A stretch of DNA of 64,000 nt from Hymenobacter arizonensis (GTDB lineage: Bacteria > Bacteroidota > Bacteroidia > Cytophagales > Hymenobacteraceae): the NCBI RefSeq assembly GCF_900115775.1, contig NZ_FOXS01000001.1, positions 744,001-808,000 on the forward strand, given 5' to 3'. Of this stretch, positions 25,246 through 33,859 are shown piece after piece. Position 1 is the first letter of the stretch; every line of letters starts with the position of its first letter. The position numbers and the translations under genes are program-made. The notes under the pieces are model-generated. The model worked only from the letters and a program-made list of their open reading frames with translations. It was not told where the DNA came from and did no database searches.

Positions 25246-26100
25246 ATGAGAAATCAACTACTTGCCGTGGGTTTGCTGCTAACTGGGCCTCTCGCCAGCC
25301 AGGCCCAAGCGCTGCAAGTGTCGAAACCTGCCGTCTTTTTTACGGCCGACTTTAAACGGTCTACACCTGAAGATTCTACGGCTTACTGTGCCGAGACCAC
25401 CTTTCGCGACAGCGTGGCTGGCGTGAGCCGGATTTATTACCCCTCGGGTAAGCTGAAGCAATATGTGCCCTATAGCAATGTGGAGCGGGGCACGGTGTTC
25501 GGCACAATTACCAACTGGTACGAAGACGGGACCATGCGCTCCAAGGAAGACTATGTGGGCGGCCAGCGCCACGGCGAACTGCTGACTTACTACCCCGATG
25601 GCTCGCTGAGGCGCCGCGAGAAGTACGAGAACGGCCGCGGGGGCGTGGGAGTTTGCTACGCGCCAGATGGTTCGCAGGTGCCTTATTTCGGTTACGAGCA
25701 ACTGCCGCTTTATCCCGGCGGCCAAGCCGGCCTAATGCGAGAGCTTACGACGGGCATTCTGCTAAACTCCAATGAAGCTCTGGAGATGCGTCGCGAGAGT
25801 CTGAAAGCGATGCAAATGGTGAATAAAAGCTGGAAGCTTGAAGTGCTGGTAGAGCTGCAAGTGGGCGAAGATGGGCGGGTAACCGGTGCGGAGATAGTGA
25901 AGTCCAACTCGCATTTTTTGAACAACGCTGCCTTGCGCGCCGTGGCCAAGCTCAAGCGGCAGTTTGTGCCGGCCCGGCTCGATGGCCAGGTGGTAAAAAG
26001 CAATTTTGTGGTGCCCATTTTCTACACCTTAAACTTACCTGGCGGCCAATCCCTTGACCGGTCGATGATGAGACGTCCGATTCCATTTCGGGACCGCTGA
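25246..26100 (+). CDS. YwqK-repeat / TonB C-terminal chimera, paralog 3
   Basis: 284 residues, 262 bases after paralog 2. Signal peptide ends near SQAQ. Repeats: DSVAGVSRIYYPSGKLKQYV, ITNWYEDGTMRSKEDY, HGELLTYYPDGSLRRREKY, then GVCYAPDGSQVPYFGYEQLP. The C-terminal domain departs most from the others: an insert (NSNEALEMRRESLKAMQMVN) replaces the RYP-x-x-A-R helix before VLVELQVGEDGRVTGAEIVKS. The large gap upstream suggests its own promoter. Confidence 0.8.
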   Translation: MRNQLLAVGLLLTGPLASQAQALQVSKPAVFFTADFKRSTPEDSTAYCAETTFRDSVAGVSRIYYPSGKLKQYVPYSNVERGTVFGTITNWYEDGTMRSKEDYVGGQRHGELLTYYPDGSLRRREKYENGRGGVGVCYAPDGSQVPYFGYEQLPLYPGGQAGLMRELTTGILLNSNEALEMRRESLKAMQMVNKSWKLEVLVELQVGEDGRVTGAEIVKSNSHFLNNAALRAVAKLKRQFVPARLDGQVVKSNFVVPIFYTLNLPGGQSLDRSMMRRPIPFRDR

Positions 26101-26221
26101 GGTCGGATTATAAGGAAAAATTTGACGAATAGGCCGCAGTGCAGGTCCGCGGCCAACGTACCTGAGGTGCCCATGGCGGTTGCTGGCCACGTATGCGTGT
26201 GCCCACCTTCCTTATAGGCGT

Positions 26222-26229
26222 TACCTTTA
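26222..26229 (+). promoter_or_regulatory. Possible -7 box of gatB
   Basis: TACCTTTA, one base from TAnnTTTG, ends 35 bases before the gatB ATG. No clear -33 element. Confidence 0.3.
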
Positions 26230-26264
26230 GGGGCAAATAGCCCTTAGTACCCCGCTTTTTTGAT

Positions 26265-27722
26265 ATGGACGAAGCCATTCTTGCCAAATACCAGCCCGTT
26301 ATCGGCCTTGAAGTACATGCTCAGCTGCTGACCCACAGCAAAATGTATTCGTCGGACGAAAACGAGTACGGTGTAGCGCCCAACACCAACCTCTCGGTCA
26401 TTACACTCGGCCACCCCGGTACCCTGCCTAAGGTGAACCGCACAGCCGTGGAGTTTGCCATGAAAATGGGCCTGGCCACCAACTGCCAGATTCGGCGCGA
26501 CAACCTGTTTGCCCGCAAAAACTACTTTTATCCCGACCTGCCCAAGGGCTACCAAATTACGCAGGACAAAACCCCGATTTGCCACGACGGCCACGTCGAC
26601 GTGCGCCTCGGCGATGGCACGGTGAAGAAAATCGGCGTTACCCGCATTCACATGGAGGAGGACGCGGGCAAGAGCATGCACCTGGCCGGCGAAACTGAAA
26701 CCCTCGTCGACCTGAACCGTGCCGGCGTGCCCCTCATCGAGATTGTGAGCGAGCCCGACATCCGTACCGGCGAGGAAGCCTACGCCTACCTCATCGAAAT
26801 CAAGAAGCTGGTGGAGTACCTCGGCATCTGCGACGGCAACATGGAGGAAGGTTCGTTGCGCTGCGACGCCAACATCTCGGTGATGCTGAAGGGGGCCGAC
26901 AAGTTCGGCATGAAGGTGGAGGTGAAAAACATGAACTCCTTCCGCAACGTGCAGCGCGCCATTGCCTACGAAGTCGAGCGGCAAATTGCCATCATCGAAG
27001 CCGGCGAGGAAGTAGACAGCGAAACCCGCGGCTTTGACGCCGCCAGCGGCACCACCAACGGCCAGCGCAGCAAGGAAACCCTCAACGACTACCGCTACTT
27101 CCCCGAGCCGGACTTGCCCCCGCTGGTTATTTCCGACGAATGGCTGCACCGCGTGGCCGCCGAGCTGCCGGCCCTGCCGCAGCAGCTCTACGCCCGCTTC
27201 ACCGGCGAGCTGGGCCTGAACGACTACGACGCCTCGGTGCTGGTCGACCAGAAAGAAGTGGCCCTGTTCTTCGATGACCTTTCGCGCCTGACCCCCAACG
27301 CCAAGGCCGCGGCTAACTGGGTGATGGGTCCGGTGAAGTCTTACCTCAACGAGCGGGCCCTGACCATGGCCGACTTCCCCCTCGACCCCGCTCAGCTGGC
27401 CGGCATTATTGACCTCATTGATGCGGGTAAGCTCAATTACTCAGTAGCTTCCAAGCAGCTTTTCCCGCACTTGCTTGAGCACCCGCAGGCCAACGCCACC
27501 GGTGCGGCCGAGAGCCTGGGCTTGCTGACGCAGGCTGATAATGGCGAGCTGGCTGGCTTGGTGCAGCAAGTGCTGGCCGCCAATCCCGCCAAAGTAGCGG
27601 AGTACCGCGCCGGCAAAAAGTCGCTCACGGGCATGTTCATGGGCGAGCTAATGAAGTTGACCGGTGGCAAGGCCGACCCCAAACTGGCCAACCAGTTGCT
27701 GCGTACAGCGCTGGACGGATAA
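26265..27722 (+). CDS. gatB: Aspartyl/glutamyl-tRNA amidotransferase subunit B
   Basis: Part of the GatCAB complex that converts misacylated Glu-tRNA-Gln or Asp-tRNA-Asn to the right amide. 485 residues, full length. Landmarks: YQPVIGLEVHAQLLTHSKMY, NYFYPDLPKGYQITQ, IHMEEDAGKSMH, DLNRAGVPLIEIVSEPD, SLRCDANISV, EVKNMNSFRNVQRAI, DYRYFPEPDLPPL, and a C-terminal YqeY-like helical tail with NQLLRTALDG. GatA and GatC are not adjacent. Confidence 0.97.
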   Translation: MDEAILAKYQPVIGLEVHAQLLTHSKMYSSDENEYGVAPNTNLSVITLGHPGTLPKVNRTAVEFAMKMGLATNCQIRRDNLFARKNYFYPDLPKGYQITQDKTPICHDGHVDVRLGDGTVKKIGVTRIHMEEDAGKSMHLAGETETLVDLNRAGVPLIEIVSEPDIRTGEEAYAYLIEIKKLVEYLGICDGNMEEGSLRCDANISVMLKGADKFGMKVEVKNMNSFRNVQRAIAYEVERQIAIIEAGEEVDSETRGFDAASGTTNGQRSKETLNDYRYFPEPDLPPLVISDEWLHRVAAELPALPQQLYARFTGELGLNDYDASVLVDQKEVALFFDDLSRLTPNAKAAANWVMGPVKSYLNERALTMADFPLDPAQLAGIIDLIDAGKLNYSVASKQLFPHLLEHPQANATGAAESLGLLTQADNGELAGLVQQVLAANPAKVAEYRAGKKSLTGMFMGELMKLTGGKADPKLANQLLRTALDG

Positions 27723-27847
27723 GGCTGCAAAGCGTTTTCAGGACCGTGCAGCAGCACCACCGAAGGGCGGCGTTGCTGCGCGGTTCTGCTTTCACGAGGC
27801 TACCGGCTCTGTGCCTTGGAACAATATTCTTTATGGCCTGCGTTGGC

Positions 27848-27855
27848 TATTTTTA
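27848..27855 (+). promoter_or_regulatory. Possible -7 box of the TlpA-like gene
   Basis: TATTTTTA, close to TAnnTTTG, ends 35 bases before the start codon chosen at 27891. Confidence 0.3.
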
Positions 27856-27890
27856 CGCACAAGCTTCAGCGTATGCTTCAACCCTCCAAC

Positions 27891-29006
27891 ATGATTAAAT
27901 CTGTTTTCCTGGCTGCCACTGTGCTGACCATGGCCAACTCCTGCCAAAACGCCGATGCGGCCGATGGATACGAGGTTTCGGGCCAACTCAAGAATGCGCC
28001 CGCTGGCACCGTGGTGCGCCTGTCGGAGCTGGTTTCAAATCAGTTTGTGGAGAAAGGTCAGGCCCAAACCGATGCTTCGGGCAGCTTCACGCTCAAGGGC
28101 AGCAGTGCTACGCCCGGCATCTTCCAGCTGAAAGTTGACGACGCCAACCAAGTGCTGCTGATGCTCGACAACAAGACCAAGGTGCAGGTCAGCGGCGATG
28201 CCAAAAGCCTGCCCGTGACTTACACCGTGAAGGGCAGCAAGGACGCCGAAGTACTGCGCCAGCTCACGCAGGTAATGCAGGGCACAAAGGGCGAAATGGA
28301 AAGCTTGGGGCAGCGCTATAATGCCGCCGGCCAAGCCGGAAAAGCCGAGGAAATGAAGGACATCGAAAAGCAATTTTACGTGATTCAGGGCCGTAACAAC
28401 AACAAGATTAAATCGCTGATTCGCCGGAATGTAACCACCGTGGTGGGAGGGTTTGCGGTCGGGGCCTTCCTCAATCCCGAAGAGGAGTTTCAGTTTGTTG
28501 ACTCCGTGGCTACCGTGCAGCGTAAAGCCAACCCGAACTCGCCCTTCACCAAGGAGCTGACGGCTCGCCTGGAGCCCATGCGGGCCACGGCGGCCGGGGC
28601 CACGGCTCCCGAAATTAACCTCCCTAAGCCCGAGGGTGGTACGCTCGCCCTGAGCAGCCTGCGTGGCAAGTACGTGCTGCTCGACTTCTGGGCTAGCTGG
28701 TGCGGTCCCTGCCGCCAGGAAAACCCAAATGTGGTAAAGGCTTACAATCAGTTTAAAAACAAAGGCTTCACCATCTATTCCGTGTCACTGGACCAGGACA
28801 AAGGCAAGTGGGAGAAAGCCATTGCCGCCGACGGCCTGACCTGGCACCACGTCTCAGACTTGGCGGGCTGGAACAGCGTGGGCGGGGCAGCCTACGGCGT
28901 GAAGTCTATTCCTGCATCTTACCTGATTGACCCCAAAGGGAAAATCATCGCTAAGAACCTGCGCGGTGAAGCTCTGGCTGCTAAATTGGCCGAGGTGCTG
29001 AAATAG
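27891..29006 (+). CDS. TlpA-family thiol-disulfide lipoprotein with DUF4369-like N-domain
   Basis: The ATG at 27891 gives a lipoprotein signal (lipobox TMANSC) and 371 residues. The N-terminal part (about 25-110) is a beta-rich DUF4369-like domain (YEVSGQLKNAPAGTVVRLSEL). Then a helical spacer, and a thioredoxin domain with LLDFWASWCGPCRQENPNV: the redox pair is Cys271 and Cys274. A cis-Pro region follows in GVKSIPASYLIDPKG. It likely reduces or oxidises cysteines of exported proteins or acts in cytochrome maturation; anchored on the periplasmic side. Confidence 0.92.
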   Translation: MIKSVFLAATVLTMANSCQNADAADGYEVSGQLKNAPAGTVVRLSELVSNQFVEKGQAQTDASGSFTLKGSSATPGIFQLKVDDANQVLLMLDNKTKVQVSGDAKSLPVTYTVKGSKDAEVLRQLTQVMQGTKGEMESLGQRYNAAGQAGKAEEMKDIEKQFYVIQGRNNNKIKSLIRRNVTTVVGGFAVGAFLNPEEEFQFVDSVATVQRKANPNSPFTKELTARLEPMRATAAGATAPEINLPKPEGGTLALSSLRGKYVLLDFWASWCGPCRQENPNVVKAYNQFKNKGFTIYSVSLDQDKGKWEKAIAADGLTWHHVSDLAGWNSVGGAAYGVKSIPASYLIDPKGKIIAKNLRGEALAAKLAEVLK

Positions 29007-29019
29007 GTTATTTAAGTTT

Positions 29020-29063
29020 AAAGCAAACGGGCCCGGCTTTTAGAAGCCGGGCCCGTTTGCTTT
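29020..29063 (+). terminator. Hairpin terminator after the TlpA-like gene
   Basis: A 20-bp perfect stem (29020-29039 with 29044-29063) with a 4-base loop; A and T tracts lie inside the stem ends. Confidence 0.9.
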
Positions 29064-29112
29064 TACATAGGAATGCAGGCAGGCAAATAAGCGGTACTAT
29101 TGCCGAACAAGT

Positions 29113-29209
29113 GTAGAGACGTCACACTTGGTGTCTCGGCATCGGCGCCGTTAGGTAAACATTGTTCGGGTTTCGTTCAACGCCTAGACGCAAAATATTG
29201 CGTCTCTAC
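29113..29209. repeat. MITE-like element, copy A (97 bp)
   Basis: Bounded by GTAGAGACG and its complement CGTCTCTAC. Each end holds its own hairpin: the left one imperfect (GAGACGTCA / TGGTGTCTC), the right one AGACGCAA / TTGCGTCT. It shares its ends, the CGCCGTT motif and GTTCAACGCC with the larger copy at 60206-60343. No open reading frame. Non-autonomous dispersed palindromic repeat. Confidence 0.75.
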
Positions 29210-29260
29210 ATCCGTTCGATTAATGCATTACGCTGCCCACTGTTCGCACAGCCAAGCTTG

Positions 29261-30034
29261 CTATTGGTGCTGTAAGAACATGGCCTTGAGGCCCGGCCAG
29301 AGGCGCTTCTTGAGGCTCACGTCGTACTCGACCAAGTCGACCGTAGCGGAGGACAGATAGGAGAGGCCAAGCGTTGGGAACTGGACGGGTTCGTAAATCT
29401 GGGTATTGCGAATGGTGGCGTCGAGCAGGTTCTTGCCGAAGGCCACTATGTGCGTGGCTGCCAGTTCCCGACGCAGGTTGGCCAGCGCTACCGGCAGTTC
29501 GGCCTCCACATTCACCAGCACTACATCGGCCATAACCAAGCCCAGGGCCTGGAGCATTTTGTTGAGAAATACGTTGCGGTGCAGTTTAAGGAACTGCTCC
29601 TTGGGCAACCGAAACAACAGCACCACCCCCTCGGGGTTGTTGCCCAGCGTGGTGAACTGGGTGAGCATAACCGGGGGCACGGCGGGCGCCGCTACGGGGG
29701 CAACTTCTGCCGCCAGAATGGCTGGAGGCACTACGCGGGCAGCTGGCACCACGGGCGGCTCGGGAAAGGCGGGCGGTTGGTTGAAGCCAGCTGAAAGCCT
29801 TTCCAGTCCTGCGGAAGGATGGCTGTAGCTCTTGGAAGGTTGCGGAATCCGGACAGGTGCCGGTTCAGCGGGAGCTGTGGCCACCGCTGGTGCAAGGGCC
29901 TTAGGTGGGGCGGGCGTGGGTGCCTCAGTGGTCGCTACCGGAGTGGCAGCCGCTGAAGCGGGTGCTTCTGCCGGCACATAGAGCGTGACGTCAGTATAGA
30001 AGTTTTGCAGGAAAGCTAGCTTTTCGGCAGACAT
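29261..30034 (-). CDS. Protein with Pro/Ala-rich linker and a conserved C-terminal domain, function unknown
   Basis: The ATG at 30034 is chosen because MSAEKLAFLQNFYTDVTLYV reads like a folded start and the longer frame overlaps the spacer. 257 residues: a short N-terminal helix, a long low-complexity Pro/Ala/Val linker (about 22-125), then a globular C-terminal domain (about 130-257) with GVVLLFRLPKEQFLKLHRN, KMLQALGLVMADVVLVNV, HIVAFGKNLLD and a last helix. I cannot name the family. The C-terminal half looks like a small alpha/beta fold. It follows a thioesterase gene by 70 bases on the same strand. Confidence 0.72.
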   Translation of the reverse strand: MSAEKLAFLQNFYTDVTLYVPAEAPASAAATPVATTEAPTPAPPKALAPAVATAPAEPAPVRIPQPSKSYSHPSAGLERLSAGFNQPPAFPEPPVVPAARVVPPAILAAEVAPVAAPAVPPVMLTQFTTLGNNPEGVVLLFRLPKEQFLKLHRNVFLNKMLQALGLVMADVVLVNVEAELPVALANLRRELAATHIVAFGKNLLDATIRNTQIYEPVQFPTLGLSYLSSATVDLVEYDVSLKKRLWPGLKAMFLQHQ

Positions 30035-30104
30035 GGCCAGGGAAAAGGAATGAAGACCGGTGGGTGCGGGGAAGCAATTAGCTAAAAGTAGCGCGAAAGA
30101 CCGG

Positions 30105-30623
30105 CTATTCCAATGCAAACAAGGCTTTTAGCTCCTGGGCTTCGGCTGGCTGCATGCGGCCGGCCAGCACAAGGCGAAGCTGACGGCGGCGCAGGGCCCC
30201 ATCATAGAGGCGGATTTCCTCGTCTGTTTCCGGAATGGCTTCGGGCACGTCGATGGGCCGCCCGGCTTGGTCGACGGCCACGAAGGTGAAAAAGGCTTCG
30301 TTGGTCTTCATCTTGGTGCCGCTCGGAATGTCTTCGGCCCACACGTCGATATGAACCTCCATGCTCGAGCTGAAAGCCCGGGTTACCTGCGCCTGCAGCG
30401 TAACCACGTTGCCCAGCCGAATGCTGTCGCGAAACGACACGTTATCGACCGACGCCGTGACCACGATGCGGTTGGAGTGCTTCTGGGCCGAGATGGCCGC
30501 GGCAATGTCCATGAGGTGCATCATGCGCCCACCCATGAGGTTGTTCAGGGTATTGGTATCGTTGGGGAGCACCAGCTCGGTCATGATGACGAACGAATTG
30601 GCGACAGGTTTTTGCTTGCGCAT
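30105..30623 (-). CDS. Acyl-CoA thioesterase, hotdog fold
   Basis: Hydrolyses acyl-CoA to free acid and CoA; cytoplasmic. 172 residues with the YciA/BACH-type order: TELVLPNDTNTLNNLMGGRMMHLMDIAAAI (split over the central helix), VVTASVDNVSFRDSIRLGNVVTLQAQVT, SSSMEVHIDVWAED, then KTNEAFFTFVAVD. The C-terminal helix is longer than in the shortest members. It probably heads a two-gene unit with the Pro/Ala-rich protein. Confidence 0.92.
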   Translation of the reverse strand: MRKQKPVANSFVIMTELVLPNDTNTLNNLMGGRMMHLMDIAAAISAQKHSNRIVVTASVDNVSFRDSIRLGNVVTLQAQVTRAFSSSMEVHIDVWAEDIPSGTKMKTNEAFFTFVAVDQAGRPIDVPEAIPETDEEIRLYDGALRRRQLRLVLAGRMQPAEAQELKALFALE

Positions 30624-30870
30624 CAGCGAAAAGAGTGAGCAGTAAAAATTTGCTTGCAGAAAGGGCCTTGCAATGCCCGTGCAAAGGTAAGGCTTGCCTC
30701 CTGCGGAAATTTTCGAGGTATCAAGAAAGTCCTGAGCGCGAGCTAGGAGTTTTAGTGAGCGTTTGTCCCTTGGGTAGCGTTTACTACTAATCTTGGTGGT
30801 GAAAACGTCGCCGTTAGGCTTGAGTCTCTTTGTAAACTCCGGCGCGGCTGATTGTTGTTTTAGCTAGGAG

Positions 30871-31530
30871 CTACTGCCGCCAGCCGCTTGCGCCCAAAAG
30901 TGGCACGAACCGAAACACCTCAAACTCTTCCCGCACAAACGACTCGGGGCCTTCGCGTGTCACGCGCACCATGCGTTGGGTCTGGTTGTCGCCTACCGGA
31001 ATTACAAGCCGCCCGCCCACCCTCAGCTGGCGTAGCAAGGCCGGCGGCAGGCCCGGTGCGCCGGCCGTAACCAGGATGCCATCAAAGGGGGCGCGTTCGG
31101 GCAGACCCAGGGAGCCATCGCCGCAATGCAGGGCGGCACCGTGCGCCCCCAGCGCGGCCAGAAAGTGCCGGGTGCGGGCAAACAATACTTCGTTGAATTC
31201 TATGCTCTCGACGTGCGGCGTGAGCTTCAGCAGCACCGCGCATTGGTAGCCCGAGCCGGTGCCTACCTCCAGCACGTGGTCGGTGGGCTGCACGCCCAGC
31301 AGCTGGGTTTGGTAGGCCACCGTATAGGGCTGCGAAATGGTCTGGCCTTCACCAATGGGGAAGGCCTTGTCCTGGTAGGCATGGGCTTCAAAAGCCGGTT
31401 CAAAAAACAGATGCCGCGGCACAGCCGCGAGGGCTGCCAGCACCCGCTCGTCGTGAATGCCGCGCTGGCGCAGCTCGCGCACCAGTGCCCTGCGCTGGCC
31501 CTGGTGGCGATATGTATCAGTGTAAGTCAA
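30871..31530 (-). CDS. pcm: Protein-L-isoaspartate O-methyltransferase
   Basis: Methylates isoaspartyl residues with S-adenosylmethionine to start repair of aged proteins. 219 residues. Start at a TTG (31530), since no in-frame ATG lies near and the product then begins TDTYRHQGQRRALVRELRQR, the expected family start. Landmarks: VPRHLFFEPAFEAHAYQDKAFPIGEGQTIS, the SAM motif VLEVGTGSGYQCAVL, and DGILVTAGAPGLPPALLRQL. Neighbours are unrelated. Confidence 0.93.
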   Translation of the reverse strand: MTYTDTYRHQGQRRALVRELRQRGIHDERVLAALAAVPRHLFFEPAFEAHAYQDKAFPIGEGQTISQPYTVAYQTQLLGVQPTDHVLEVGTGSGYQCAVLLKLTPHVESIEFNEVLFARTRHFLAALGAHGAALHCGDGSLGLPERAPFDGILVTAGAPGLPPALLRQLRVGGRLVIPVGDNQTQRMVRVTREGPESFVREEFEVFRFVPLLGASGWRQ

Positions 31531-31730
31531 GTCGTAATTGCCATTTATCGATGAGCTGCCGGCTGCCGTTTCGACCAGCAGTTAAGCCAACAGTAGACAC
31601 GCGTTTGGGTGAAGCAGGACAAGTGATTAGCACGGAAAAAGTCAAATATAAATCAGCTCATTGCCAACCAATAGTTGTTCGCGCGCAGCGCGTTCCTGCA
31701 AATCGATAACTGCACACTGCCCTTCGTTCC

Positions 31731-31738
31731 TACCTTTG
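31731..31738 (+). promoter_or_regulatory. Possible -7 box of the sugar-transferase gene
   Basis: TACCTTTG matches TAnnTTTG exactly and ends 52 bases before the TTG start chosen for the next gene, which supports that start. The -33 element is not clear. Confidence 0.4.
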
Positions 31739-31790
31739 CCCGGCGCGGTTTTCATCTACCGGCCGCTAAAATACTACCCAACCCGTCGCT

Positions 31791-33212
31791 TTGCTGCTGA
31801 TTCGCCGCTTTCAATACGCCAAGCTCGTGGCTGCCGATTTTGGGGCAGCTTTGTTGGCTTGGATGTGTTTCTTCCTGTTGCGCAAGTACTTGCTCAATGA
31901 AATGACGGGCTACCGCTTCACGGAGGCAGCCCTGTTCGACCTGACTTATTCGGCCCTGGCAGTTGCCATTTTCTGGACGGTTCTGTACGTTCTCATCGGC
32001 GAATACCGCGACATTTTCCGCAAGTCGCGCCTTGCTGAAATCATTAGGCTGGCCCGCGTTTCGGTGCTGGGAGTCGTGGTAATTTTCTTTGCCCTGCTCC
32101 TCGATGACGAAGGAGTTATCAATTATCGGCTTTATTATAAGACGATTACGGCGTACTTCCTGCTGCATTTCTTTATAACGGCGGTGCTGCGGACTTTGGC
32201 CGTTAGCAGTGTGCAGCGCCAGATTAGAAAGAAGCGAATATCTTTCCCAACGCTGCTGATTGGCTCAAACGCACTGGCGTTGAATACTTTCCATGAGCTG
32301 TCCCGTACGAGCCATCACCTGGGCCTGAAAATGGTGGGGTTCACTCCTGTGGGCGACACCATCGACCCCGAACTGGCAGCGCAGCTGCCGGCCCGGGGTT
32401 CGCTTCAGCGGGTGCCGGCCCTGGTGCGCGCCCTGAAAATCGAGCAAATTGTGATTGCCATTGAGCCCCGCGAGCACCAGCTAATTCAGGAGCTGCTGGC
32501 CTTGCTGGAGGGCACGCCCGCCCGAGTGAGCATCCTACCCGACCTCTACCAAATGCTGCTGGGCTCGGTGAAGGTGAACCACTTGTTTGGGACGCCACTC
32601 ATCGAAATCAAGCAGGACTTGCTGCCCGTGTGGCAGGTGGTTGTGAAGCGGGGTATCGACGTGTTGGGTTCGGCCTTGTTTATGGTGCTGGCCAGCTGGG
32701 TGTATGCTTTTACAGCCCTGATGGTGAAGCTGTCATCGCCGGGCCCGGTGTTCTACCGGCAGGTGCGGATTGGCAAAAACGGCCACCCGTTCCGCATCAT
32801 CAAGTTCCGCTCCATGTACGTCGACGCGGAGAAGGCCGGCCCTGCTCTCAGCTCCGACCACGACCCGCGCATCACCAAGTGGGGCCGCTTCATGCGCAAA
32901 GTGCGCCTCGACGAGCTGCCTCAGTTCTGGAATGTGCTTAAAGGCGACATGAGCATTGTGGGACCCCGGCCCGAACGGCAGTATTTCATCGACCAAATCG
33001 TGAAAATCGCCCCTCATTACCGGCATTTGCACCGCGTGCGCCCGGGCCTTACCTCGCTGGGCCAGGTAAAATACGGCTACGCCGAAACCGTAGCCCAGAT
33101 GGTTGAGCGCCTGAAGTTTGACATTCTCTACATCGAGAATATGAGCCTGGCCATGGATTTCCGGGTGCTGCTCTACACCCTTAAAATCATCGTGGAAGGC
33201 CGCGGGAAGTAA
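31791..33212 (+). CDS. Polyprenyl glycosylphosphotransferase (exopolysaccharide initiation)
   Basis: Adds the first sugar phosphate to undecaprenyl phosphate to begin an exopolysaccharide or O-unit; inner membrane. 473 residues from a TTG start. Four N-terminal membrane helices (about 12-130), a CoA-binding-like Rossmann region (LLIGSNALALNTFHEL), another helix (about 290), then the catalytic sugar-transferase domain: SSPGPVFYRQVRIGKNG, FRIIKFRSMYVDAE, RKVRLDELPQFWNVLKGDMS, IVGPRPERQYF, PGLTSLGQV. No glycosyltransferase cluster follows; the gene is alone next to a BLUF gene. Confidence 0.93.
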   Translation: MLLIRRFQYAKLVAADFGAALLAWMCFFLLRKYLLNEMTGYRFTEAALFDLTYSALAVAIFWTVLYVLIGEYRDIFRKSRLAEIIRLARVSVLGVVVIFFALLLDDEGVINYRLYYKTITAYFLLHFFITAVLRTLAVSSVQRQIRKKRISFPTLLIGSNALALNTFHELSRTSHHLGLKMVGFTPVGDTIDPELAAQLPARGSLQRVPALVRALKIEQIVIAIEPREHQLIQELLALLEGTPARVSILPDLYQMLLGSVKVNHLFGTPLIEIKQDLLPVWQVVVKRGIDVLGSALFMVLASWVYAFTALMVKLSSPGPVFYRQVRIGKNGHPFRIIKFRSMYVDAEKAGPALSSDHDPRITKWGRFMRKVRLDELPQFWNVLKGDMSIVGPRPERQYFIDQIVKIAPHYRHLHRVRPGLTSLGQVKYGYAETVAQMVERLKFDILYIENMSLAMDFRVLLYTLKIIVEGRGK

Positions 33213-33265
33213 TCGGATACAAGCCCAAAACTGTGGGCGTATTCGACACGAGCAAGCCGTTCTAT

Positions 33266-33859
33266 TTATGCGGCTCCCTCTTCTACGTCAAACGCGTTTA
33301 GCAGCGCTTGCAGAAGCGTATCGTCGGGCTGGGTACCGGGGGGGAGGTCTTGCGCCAGCACGGTGTCGAAGGCTCGCACTACCGCAGCGCAAGCCACGCG
33401 CCCAAAGCCCATATCCCAGTGGCCGAAGCGCCGGGCCGGCCCTTTGCCTTCGCTCACGGTGACTACCTGCGAGTGGCGGACGTCTTGCTTAATGCGGGCG
33501 TATAGGTTACACACGGCGGCCTCGGGCCCTTCCAGCACCTGCACAAATAAGCCATTGCTGTGGAGCAGCAAGCCCGTAATTCCGTGTGCGGCGTTGTAAG
33601 GGCGGCACTTGCGGAGCAATGCCTGAAGCTGTACTTCCGTGGTGGGATGCGTGGCGTGACTCCGGTAGAGTATGTGGTATTGACTCGCTTCGAGCAGTCC
33701 CCGAACCTGTTCAGCCGTTAGCTCTCCGTGCTGATAGCGGGCTAGCAGCTGGCGCTCGTAGCGTTGGCGAGGTAGGGGCGAGGTAGTGAGTAGAGCCTGG
33801 GCCCAATCCTCAGCGCGCCAAGGGTGGACCTCGGTAGTGAGGAGGTTGAGCATGGACAT
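33266..33859 (-). CDS. BLUF-domain blue-light photoreceptor
   Basis: Senses blue light through FAD; cytoplasmic. 197 residues. An extra N-terminal region (about 1-58) precedes the BLUF domain (about 60-155). Key residues are present: Tyr65 (HILYRS), Asn89 (RPYNAAHGITGLLL), Gln107 (FVQVLEG), and Trp148/Met150 (GHWDMGF). No output domain (EAL, PAC) is attached, so it likely signals by binding a partner. It is convergent with the sugar-transferase gene, which is of interest because light often controls exopolysaccharide, but shared regulation is only a guess. Confidence 0.9.
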   Translation of the reverse strand: MSMLNLLTTEVHPWRAEDWAQALLTTSPLPRQRYERQLLARYQHGELTAEQVRGLLEASQYHILYRSHATHPTTEVQLQALLRKCRPYNAAHGITGLLLHSNGLFVQVLEGPEAAVCNLYARIKQDVRHSQVVTVSEGKGPARRFGHWDMGFGRVACAAVVRAFDTVLAQDLPPGTQPDDTLLQALLNAFDVEEGAA

